From positions 111,580 through 127,777 of the forward strand of contig NW_003126899.1 in the NCBI RefSeq assembly GCF_000003605.2: DNA of 16,198 nucleotides. Direction: 5' to 3'. Position numbers and translations under genes: made by a program. This document shows, piece after piece, positions 12,501 through 14,638 of this stretch. Source of the DNA: Saccoglossus kowalevskii. Lineage: Eukaryota > Hemichordata > Enteropneusta > Harrimaniidae. How positions within the stretch are numbered: the first letter of the stretch is position 1; the number at the start of each line of letters is the position of its first letter. The notes under the pieces were generated by a model. That model had not been told where the DNA came from and made no database searches. It saw only the letters and a list, made by a program, of their open reading frames with translations.

Positions 12501-13248
12501 TCACTATGCCTACCCATGTGGTAAGTCTGTAATGTATTGGTTTGTTAGTCACTCTGCCTACCCATGTGGTAAGTCTAATGTATTGGTTTGTTAGTCACTC
12601 TGCCTACCCATGTGGTAAGTCTAATGTATTGGTTTGTTTGTCACTCTGCCTACCCATGTGGTAAGTCTGTAATGTATTGGTTTGTTAGTCACTCTGCCTA
12701 CCCATGTGGTAAGTCTGTAATGTATTGGTTTGTTAGTCACTCTGCCTACCCATGTGGTAAGTCTGTAATGTATTGGTTTGTTAGTCACTCTGCCTACCCA
12801 TGTGGTAAGTCTGTAATGTATTGGTTTGTTAGTCACTCTGCCTACCCATGTGGTAAGTCTGTAATGTATTGGTTTGTTAGTCACTCTGCCTACCCATGTG
12901 GTAAGTCTGTAATGTATTGGTTTGCTTGTCACTCTGCCTACCCATGTGGTAAGTCTGAAGTGCATCTACACTTACTTTACAGATATATCCTCGACAAAAG
13001 GAAGTAGTCAGGAGATTGGCATCCGTTTTAGATGACAGGAAAAGACTTGTCAGACAACAAGCAGTAACAGCAAGGGGACTGTGGTAAGTAATATATTCAG
13101 ATTAGGTTTGTAATACTTGGCTGTACATTTGAAATGCAATAGTACAAGGCACTGGATGACGATTTCCATCTTGCATCCGTAGTTGCAATACTCAGTTATG
13201 TCATTTTATTTACGTTACAGGTTTCTACTTGAAGCACCAAAGAAATGA
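362..13248 (+). CDS. MMS19: MMS19 orthologue, cytosolic iron-sulfur assembly targeting factor (18 exons, 5'-partial)
   Basis: Exons seen: 362-506, 829-954, 1802-1950, 2482-2634, 3253-3394, 4175-4329, 5224-5510, 5961-6052, 6981-7106, 7978-8218, 8579-8681, 8857-9055, 9582-9700, 10013-10256, 10872-11122, 12140-12199, 12983-13083, 13221-13248. Every junction is GT-AG and keeps phase, giving 906 residues plus TGA. Landmarks recalled from human MMS19 appear in order: EVHVQS..QVDR, FGYIQCMDGEKDPRNL, FEVVSCYFPIDFTPPPNDP, LLEQFHK, LFLDGN, AAKCYAGLVNKH, VTKALVLR, RQRLFMQTLP, VRIAALKC and the terminal LDDRKRLVRQQAVTARGLW. Known role: a HEAT-repeat scaffold that works with CIAO1 and CIAO2B to deliver Fe-S clusters to DNA-metabolism enzymes such as XPD, primase and polymerases. 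The human protein is about 1,030 residues, so about 120 N-terminal residues lie upstream of the window. The missing start and promoter are therefore not visible. Orthology is very secure; exon ends are by eye. Confidence 0.96.
507..828 (+). other. MMS19 intron 1 of the window
   Basis: Nothing recognisable. The 62-codon open frame at 532-720 has no conserved content. Confidence 0.7.
829..954 (+). CDS. MMS19: MMS19 window exon 2
   Basis: Acceptor TTCTCCAG ends at 828; donor ATTG|GTAAGG starts at 955. It enters and leaves in phase 1. The peptide contains FVFGYIQCMDGEKDPRNL, almost identical to human FTFGFIQVMDGEKDPRNL, and ends in IIIHNFPI. This is one of the best conserved stretches of the protein and fixes the gene assignment. 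Confidence 0.96.
955..1801 (+). other. MMS19 intron 2
   Basis: Contains the piggyBac-like element copy A at 1474-1682. The rest is unremarkable AT-rich sequence. Confidence 0.7.
1474..1682 (+). mobile_element. piggyBac-like miniature element, copy A
   Basis: A non-coding element of about 209 bp in MMS19 intron 2. It starts CCTTTTCACCACCA and ends with the inverted form TGGTAGTGAAAAGG. The right end abuts TTAA (1683-1686); the left flank is ATAA (1470-1473), one change from TTAA. The interior matches copy B in reverse over nearly its whole length. Shared blocks include TTTGTCTGCACTTTTTT, ATATTCTTCAATAT and GTGATGAAAAGAG. TTAA target duplications and CC/GG ends are typical of piggyBac-type elements. 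No transposase is present. Confidence 0.7.
1802..1950 (+). CDS. MMS19: MMS19 window exon 3
   Basis: Acceptor GTACTGGTAG ends at 1801; donor GCAGAG|GTGAGA starts at 1951. It enters in phase 1 and ends in phase 0. It encodes EELFEVVSCYFPIDFTPPPN, followed by DPYKVTQEELVLGLRK and CLAATPKFAE, the hallmark of the MMS19 N-terminal domain. The open frame runs on both sides of the exon (1735-1974), but those flanks are intron. Confidence 0.97.
1951..2481 (+). other. MMS19 intron 3
   Basis: No repeat or hidden exon that I can support; the minus-strand open frame at 2225-2449 is not protein-like. Confidence 0.7.
2482..2634 (+). CDS. MMS19: MMS19 window exon 4
   Basis: Acceptor CTTTGTTAG ends at 2481; donor CGAGAG|GTATAA starts at 2635. 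It is 51 codons, phase 0 at both ends. It encodes HCLPLLMEKLSSDVQRAKID, then a helix pair ending in FLPAMWSTIRRE, aligning with human LLPLLIEKVDSEV and FLPSLWASIRRE. Confidence 0.95.
2635..3252 (+). other. MMS19 intron 4
   Basis: A third of it is the TA-flanked inverted-repeat element at 2905-3115. The remainder is plain AT-rich sequence. Confidence 0.7.
2905..3115 (+). mobile_element. TA-flanked inverted-repeat element, copy 1
   Basis: 211 bp in MMS19 intron 4. The left arm (2905-2940) contains TGAATACTTTATTTTCGCTT and ends in AGAATTGATT. The right arm (3081-3115) is its inverse, with AATCAATTCC and AAAATAAAGTATTTTACAAT. The interior, for example AAAATAAAATCCAGCG and AATATACCTTTTTTCC, matches the copy at 13931-14083 in the opposite orientation. 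TA at both ends suggests a Tc1/mariner-type target site. No open frame of note. Confidence 0.7.
3253..3394 (+). CDS. MMS19: MMS19 window exon 5
   Basis: Acceptor CATTTAG ends at 3252; donor AAAAG|GTAAGT starts at 3395. It enters in phase 0 and leaves in phase 1. The peptide starts VFQAFSHEVEKSALTCLCSI and ends LDEFLDLVLK, matching human VFQTASERVEAEGLAAL and DLLDSFLSNIL. Confidence 0.93.
3395..4174 (+). other. MMS19 intron 5
   Basis: Only a short direct repeat, GACTATACCAG (3761 and 3776), stands out. No hidden exon seen. Confidence 0.65.
4175..4329 (+). CDS. MMS19: MMS19 window exon 6
   Basis: Acceptor TTCTTCACAG ends at 4174; donor AAACAG|GTATAC starts at 4330. It completes a GAT codon and ends in phase 0. 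It encodes DCSKHLRDPGLRLMLPTSKL and ends PILLEQFHKCKQ, matching human DCRHHLCEPDMKLVWPSAKL and PLLLEQFHK. Confidence 0.95.
4330..5223 (+). other. MMS19 intron 6
   Basis: The longest stretch without an identified repeat. A small hairpin may form between ACATTTTTTTTTATCC and GGGTGAAAAAAAATG (about 4386-4439). Nothing else is supported. Confidence 0.6.
5224..5510 (+). CDS. MMS19: MMS19 window exon 7
   Basis: The largest exon. Acceptor TCTATTCAG ends at 5223; donor GTTTG|GTAAAT starts at 5511, leaving two bases (phase 2). The peptide has VNERVSLLHAALDFIKVCKS, PFKDSLASLFLSLLSDHSSQ and LRCIGITGLVGLMS, which align with human FLKLQQKWS, FKDQLCSLVFMALTDPSTQ and LQLVGIRTLTVL. An in-frame TAA lies two bases past the donor (5513-5515), so the open frame ends almost at the splice site. 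Confidence 0.93.
5511..5960 (+). other. MMS19 intron 7
   Basis: No repeat or RNA gene recognised. The open frame at 5878-6078 is exon 8 with intron on both sides. Confidence 0.7.
5961..6052 (+). CDS. MMS19: MMS19 window exon 8
   Basis: Acceptor CTTGTTCACAG ends at 5960; donor CTTG|GTGAGT starts at 6053. TG carried from the previous exon plus T gives Cys. The peptide CSEAVTALAFMSMEFSLLVK, then EEVLPQLIKEL, aligns with human CRVAALEASGTLAALYPVAF and HLVPKLAEEL. It leaves in phase 1. Confidence 0.92.
6053..6980 (+). other. MMS19 intron 8
   Basis: Contains the long-hairpin element at 6686-6836. The final stretch before exon 9 has ACTAAT close to the acceptor, a possible branch point. Confidence 0.65.
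6686..6836. mobile_element. Long-hairpin (foldback) repeat element
   Basis: Two arms of about 70 bases fold on each other. The left has AGGTTATTACAAGGATACCT, then CAAAGTATGCACTCAGACAG. The right has its inverse, ending CTTTGTGCATACTTTGAGGT and ATTCTCATAATAACCT. The turn lies in a second small palindrome, TCGACC...GGTCGA (6759-6772). It is in MMS19 intron 8, has no coding capacity and looks like a miniature foldback element. A related arm fragment occurs at 8331. Confidence 0.65.
6981..7106 (+). CDS. MMS19: MMS19 window exon 9
   Basis: The least conserved exon. It was found by the peptide IVNTLAGISMHSDIVLTTIP plus VMLQHLGTLSE, which lines up with human LQALSAVSTHPSIVKETLPLLLQHLWQVNRG. The acceptor ACTTTACTAATAG (ends 6980) is chosen because it gives the required phase 1 entry. 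A CAG at 6956-6958 would start in the wrong phase. Donor GAAG|GTAATT starts at 7107, phase 1. The minus-strand open frame across this region (6907-7296) is a shadow. Confidence 0.85.
7248..7690 (+). repeat. Degenerate tandem repeat of about 152 bp, three units plus a part
   Basis: The anchor AACTACCAGC recurs at 7251, 7403 and 7557, and as AACTATCAAC at 7666, so unit lengths are 152, 154 and 109. Each unit carries a GGTACCTTG..TGGACC or shortened segment, then TTCATTTC and CTTCAATTCTCT, then TTTTTGTCATTTTT-like T-rich sequence. It fills much of MMS19 intron 9. A related fragment (CAGATTTATTCATTTCATGA, 9954-9973) sits in intron 13. Confidence 0.65.
7768..7786 (+). repeat. T9-G10 homopolymer pair
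   Basis: Nine T followed by ten G, conspicuous in this AT-rich sequence. In MMS19 intron 9. It could be length-variable or a sequencing or assembly weak point. Confidence 0.8.
7978..8218 (+). CDS. MMS19: MMS19 window exon 10
   Basis: Acceptor TTCTTATTTAG ends at 7977; donor GACAG|GTGAGT starts at 8219. It enters in phase 1 and leaves in phase 2. It encodes a mostly helical stretch with LETAVNTIQSIDIVVNSN, FFHSKLLPQLLRITVDQALQ and VVSSIATVCRNIAKVLDD. It aligns with the human segment containing YFHQTAIPCLLALAVQAS and LAAMVSVIGTATTHL. Confidence 0.93.
8331..8376 (+). repeat. Fragment related to the 6686-6836 hairpin element
   Basis: ACTGTACCGCCTTTGTGCAT, then ACTTTGCAGTATTCTTGTGA, closely follows the right arm of the intron 8 hairpin (ACTGTACTGTCTTTGTGCAT, ACTTTGAGGTATTCTCATAA). 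It lies in MMS19 intron 10 just after a small AATGGC-ttcac-GCCATT hairpin. Only one arm is present. Confidence 0.55.
8409..8483 (+). repeat. Degenerate 10-11 bp tandem repeat
   Basis: About seven units of ATTTACATATC and variants (ATTTACATAA, ATTTACACAC, ATTTATATAAC), each 10 or 11 bases. A low-complexity tract in MMS19 intron 10. Confidence 0.75.
8579..8681 (+). CDS. MMS19: MMS19 window exon 11
   Basis: Acceptor TTTTTTCAG ends at 8578; donor TTGGAG|GTGAGT starts at 8682. AG plus G gives Arg, and it ends in phase 0. The peptide VASNLVSNTISLFLDGNLEN matches human AAQSVTHIVPLFLDGNVSF. It ends HFRPLE, matching human RFQPFQ. Confidence 0.95.
8857..9055 (+). CDS. MMS19: MMS19 window exon 12
   Basis: Acceptor ACGTTGTAG ends at 8856; donor CAAG|GTATGG starts at 9056. 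It enters in phase 0 and leaves in phase 1. The peptide includes QLVSLLTSIICSMKTFEL, MEKLLKLSLSSEHHLTCVSA and AKCYAGLVNKHKQ. The last of these is nearly the human AKCFAGLLNKHPAG. Confidence 0.96.
9056..9581 (+). other. MMS19 intron 12
   Basis: Carries the 16-bp tandem repeat at 9157-9198. The 60-codon open frame at 9254-9436 is not recognisable as protein. Confidence 0.7.
9157..9198 (+). repeat. 16-bp tandem repeat
   Basis: CCCATATATAGATATG-type units: two complete and a third cut short as CCCATATATGG. In MMS19 intron 12. Confidence 0.8.
9582..9700 (+). CDS. MMS19: MMS19 window exon 13
   Basis: Acceptor GTTTTAAAG ends at 9581; donor TTATGG|GTATGT starts at 9701. G plus GT makes the Gly codon and it ends in phase 0. 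The peptide runs TDLDSSLETVVESTCRMLQD and ends QKALTLWLW, aligning with human QLDEFLQLAVDKVEAGL and QAFTLLLW. Confidence 0.94.
9701..10012 (+). other. MMS19 intron 13
   Basis: Its last 60 bases include a fragment (9954-9990) like the unit of the intron 9 tandem repeat, running up to the exon 14 polypyrimidine tract. Confidence 0.6.
10013..10256 (+). CDS. MMS19: MMS19 window exon 14
   Basis: Acceptor TTTTGTTTTCAG ends at 10012; donor GAAG|GTAGGA starts at 10257. It enters in phase 0 and leaves in phase 1. The peptide starts VTKALVLRAHFKSTQFTTKL. It has QMAADGFYIILSESQDVLNK and IKLMYRQRLFMQTLPRILAG, each aligning directly with human VTKALVLRYHP, AAADGFSLLMSDCTDVL and VRIMFRQRFFTDNVPALVQG. Confidence 0.97.
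10631..10673 (+). repeat. ATTC-type microsatellite
   Basis: Imperfect ATTC/ATTT/AATC tetranucleotide run in MMS19 intron 14. Confidence 0.85.
10781..10847 (+). mobile_element. piggyBac-like miniature element remnant, copy C
   Basis: A 67-base stretch with TTAA at 10781 and 10844. Read on the minus strand, the right end is TTAACCCTTTGACCACCAAG, then AACTTTCATCACTTTTCACA. This matches the TTAACCTTTTCACCACCAG end of copy B and its following CTTTTCATCAC block. The left end retains only TTAACC, so this is a deleted or fragmentary copy. It ends 24 bases before the exon 15 acceptor junction. Confidence 0.55.
10872..11122 (+). CDS. MMS19: MMS19 window exon 15
   Basis: Acceptor TTTATTTCCAG ends at 10871; donor AGTATG|GTAAGT starts at 11123. 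It enters in phase 1 and ends in phase 0. The peptide contains YYLSALSHLLQFIPKQVLL, SELPPLMPMLVQSLYCQD, QDAPTVISLYVDTLLPQLL and QQSM. It aligns with human NYLKGLSHVLNRLPKPVLLP, EAPQVMSLHVDTLVTKFL and SPSM. The acceptor sits just downstream of a transposon remnant. Confidence 0.96.
11123..12139 (+). other. MMS19 intron 15
   Basis: The longest intron seen. It contains the TTAA-flanked element copy B at 11598-11789. No hidden exon: exons 15 and 16 join directly by phase and by alignment to human. Confidence 0.75.
11598..11789 (-). mobile_element. piggyBac-like miniature element, copy B, with TTAA on both sides
   Basis: 184 bp (11602-11785) flanked by TTAA at 11598-11601 and 11786-11789, in MMS19 intron 15. 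The left end reads CCTTTTCACCACCAG, the right end CTAGTGGTGAGG. It is the reverse-orientation relative of the copy at 1474-1682, sharing the blocks CTCTTTTCATCACAAATTTA, ATATTGAAGAATATAA and AAAAGTGCAGACAAATTTG. It has a small internal duplication of TATAGTCTGCATTT. Non-autonomous, with no coding capacity. Confidence 0.75.
12140..12199 (+). CDS. MMS19: MMS19 window exon 16, source exon of the donor minisatellite
   Basis: Acceptor TTTTTTTACAG ends at 12139. The donor CATGTG|GTAAGT at 12200 is the first of 17 identical donors. The 20 codons read KVRIAALKCIGLFVTLPTHV, matching human AVRIAALQCMHALTRLPTPV, phase 0 at both ends. The first donor is preferred because reading past it gives GTA AGT CTG TAA, a stop at 12209-12211. 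Using any later donor would truncate MMS19 before its conserved last 42 residues. Confidence 0.92.
12161..12948 (+). repeat. 48-bp minisatellite derived from MMS19 exon 16 plus its splice donor
   Basis: The source copy is the last 39 bases of exon 16 (12161-12199). Sixteen further units follow, starting at 12200, 12248, 12296, 12344, 12392, 12440, 12476, 12521, 12569, 12615, 12661, 12709, 12757, 12805, 12853 and 12901. Twelve units are 48 bp; the others are 36, 45, 46 and 46. Each unit begins with GTAAGTCT and ends in CCCATGTG or CAATGTG. With the GTAAGT at 12949 this makes 17 donors. The 5' units mostly read CACTATGCC, the 3' units CACTCTGCC. No unique spacers lie between the units. Because 48 is divisible by three, long but meaningless open frames appear on both strands. 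Confidence 0.97.
12200..12982 (+). other. MMS19 intron 16, made almost entirely of donor-bearing repeats
   Basis: If the first donor is used the intron is 783 bases: 16 repeat units, then 34 bases (12949-12982) carrying the last donor copy and the acceptor CTTACTTTACAG. The only sequence not explained by the array is about 22 bases before the acceptor, so any branch point outside the repeats must lie there. Confidence 0.85.
12983..13083 (+). CDS. MMS19: MMS19 window exon 17
   Basis: Acceptor CTTACTTTACAG ends at 12982; donor CTGTG|GTAAGT starts at 13084, leaving two bases. The peptide IYPRQKEVVRRLASVLDDRK, then RLVRQQAVTARGL, matches human LPYKPQVIRALAKPLDDKKR and LVRKEAVSARGE. This is the extreme C-terminal helix region of MMS19, which is strongly conserved in the family. 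Confidence 0.96.
13221..13248 (+). CDS. MMS19: MMS19 window exon 18 (terminal coding exon)
   Basis: Acceptor TTTACGTTACAG ends at 13220. TG plus G gives Trp, then FLLEAPKK and TGA at 13246-13248. Human MMS19 ends WFLLGSPGS, so both the splice phase and the stop position agree with the family. The 3' untranslated region follows. Confidence 0.95.
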
Positions 13249-13568
13249 AATGCAATTACCAGTTTCCTCTCTGATTATCATCTGATTTTTCACTTCATTT
13301 TTCATTGTAGTTACAACATAAATCATGTTCTGAAATTCATTCAATTTATTGGTTAAGTGTATTGCAAAATACAACAAATATTTTACTGAACATTTGTGTC
13401 TTGTTTCATCTCTATTCATCAAGTTACTGCTAAATTGACATTTATTCTGCATCCACTTCTAAATACATCACTGGTTTCAGACAACTCAAATGTGTTTTGC
13501 TGTACATAGTTTTTTTTTTGCTTCTTCTTTTTGACTTGTATGTTTCTTTTTACACCATTTCATAGGCT

Positions 13569-13574
13569 AATAAA
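13569..13574 (+). terminator. Candidate poly(A) signal, proximal
   Basis: AATAAA, 321 bases after the MMS19 stop codon. It is the first canonical hexamer on the plus strand downstream of the stop. Which of the two clusters is used cannot be told from sequence. Confidence 0.5.
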
Positions 13575-13629
13575 ATATTATTACAGGTACACATCATGGA
13601 GGCCACAGATATTTTAAAATACCGGAAGA

Positions 13630-13639
13630 AATAAATAAA
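13630..13639 (+). terminator. Candidate poly(A) signal, distal overlapping pair
   Basis: Two overlapping AATAAA hexamers at 13630-13635 and 13634-13639, followed within about 20 bases by a T/G-containing stretch (ATTCATTGTC). A reasonable alternative end for the MMS19 transcript. Confidence 0.5.
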
Positions 13640-13640
13640 A

Positions 13641-14410
13641 TATTCATTGTCTAAATTGAAAGTCTCTGTAAAGACTAAAACACAAAACCTATAATCAGCT
13701 TCCATGTTTTTGAAATGTTACGACAAGTCATTTCACCAATCCACTGTAACATTAGACAGCTGTCTTTTCTATATCTTCACAAGTGATGTGAAATGTATTT
13801 GAAATGCCCAATGTTTTCTACTTTGGGAAGGTGGTAACCATAAACCACATACATGTTAGTCTGCATCCAATGTCGTATTGACAAGTTTTTAAATATTTAA
13901 AATCAATAACATTACACTTACAAAAAAAAGTACTGTAAAATACTTTATTTTAGCTGAATAACTTTTTGGGTGTTTTGTATTTTTGACAAGTTGAATGTGT
14001 AAAATATAGAAAAAAAGGTATATTCACTGGATTTTATTTTCACAGATCATTCCTTCAGCGAAAATAAAGTATTTTACAGTACTGTAATTGTTAGCAATAA
14101 CACTGATGGTTGTTTCACAATGGAATTGTATAAAAGGTTGCTAACAATTATTAAAGTCCTAGTTTGACAGTTGAGTCAAAGCATATATACCGGTACAAGG
14201 CAGAAATTGATACGTCTAAAAAAACCTTTCAAATAAGCTGCTCTCTGATTGGTCTGAACATCTGGGCTGGGTAGCCAATCAGACATTGACTCAAGTTTGA
14301 TGCAATACTTTTCAACTATACACTGGAAAATACAAAATGGCTGACATCACAAGTATTGATTCCTCAGCATGCTTGACACTTGATTTCTCGTGCAAAAAAT
14401 TGGTTGAATA
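13641..14410. other. Intergenic region between convergent genes
   Basis: No gene seen. It holds the TA-flanked element at 13931-14083 and an inverted CCAAT pair, TCTGATTGG (14244-14252) and CCAATCAGA (14275-14283). The remainder is AT-rich sequence without recognisable structure. Confidence 0.6.
13931..14083 (-). mobile_element. TA-flanked inverted-repeat element, copy 2
   Basis: Lies between the two convergent genes. The ends are near-perfect inverted repeats: TACTGTAAAATACTTTATTT at the left, and at the right AAAATAAAGTATTTTACAGT followed by ACT (28 of 30 bases pair when the arms are extended to 13929-13958 and 14054-14083). The middle (GGTATATTCACTGGATTTTA) is the reverse complement of the copy 1 middle. 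Copy 1 is longer by a few insertions, including a small hairpin around 2941-2958. Its right half contains an AATAAA on the minus strand (14033-14038). Confidence 0.75.
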
Positions 14411-14416
14411 TTTATT
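14411..14416 (-). terminator. Candidate poly(A) signal of the zinc-finger gene
   Basis: TTTATT on the plus strand, so AATAAA on the minus strand, 62 bases past the TAG stop. This would give a very short 3' untranslated region. Confidence 0.45.
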
Positions 14417-14478
14417 AATGGATACAAAAATAAATATCTTAACTATAATTGTTTTATCATGACTGAGGAAGAGAGAAT

Positions 14479-14638
14479 CTATTTGCTTTCATCCTCATTA
14501 GTAATAGTGCCGGGCTCCACCGAGTCAGATACACTTTGAAGCTCTTCATTTTCCGTTTGTTTTTTGGATGTTTCCTCCAATGAAGATTGGTTTTCCCCAC
14601 TACAGCCAGCAACAGGAGCTTCTGACACTTTAGTTGAA
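14479..14638 (-). CDS. Zinc-finger gene, terminal coding exon (acidic tail)
   Basis: Acceptor TTTATTTCAG. The first T completes AGT (Ser). The reading frame gives STKVSEAPVAGCSGENQSSL, a Glu/Lys/Ser-rich stretch, and NEDESK, with TAG at 14481-14479. No zinc finger. A 64-residue open frame in another phase (14651-14457) overlaps but does not fit the upstream phase. Low complexity limits certainty, but acceptor and phase agree. Confidence 0.78.

Larger units (their letters stand above)
13249..13640 (+). other. MMS19 3' untranslated region (inferred extent)
   Basis: AT-rich non-coding sequence after the MMS19 stop, with a T-rich tract near 13511-13551. No convincing open frame on the plus strand. 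The minus-strand open frame at 13225-13452 has no recognisable content. The 3' limit is inferred from the poly(A) signal candidates. Confidence 0.6.

Noticed and set aside
12161-12965. CRISPR-like look of regular repeats
   Set aside because: The units abut without unique spacers, lie in an animal gene and derive from exon 16 and its donor.
12106-13007. Long repetitive open frames on both strands (e.g. 12163-12594 and 12588-13007 on plus, 12106-12552 and 12621-12965 on minus) that look like repeat proteins
   Set aside because: They follow from a 48-bp repeat whose length is a multiple of three. They are not in the MMS19 frame, are broken by the 46-bp units and have no start context or homology.
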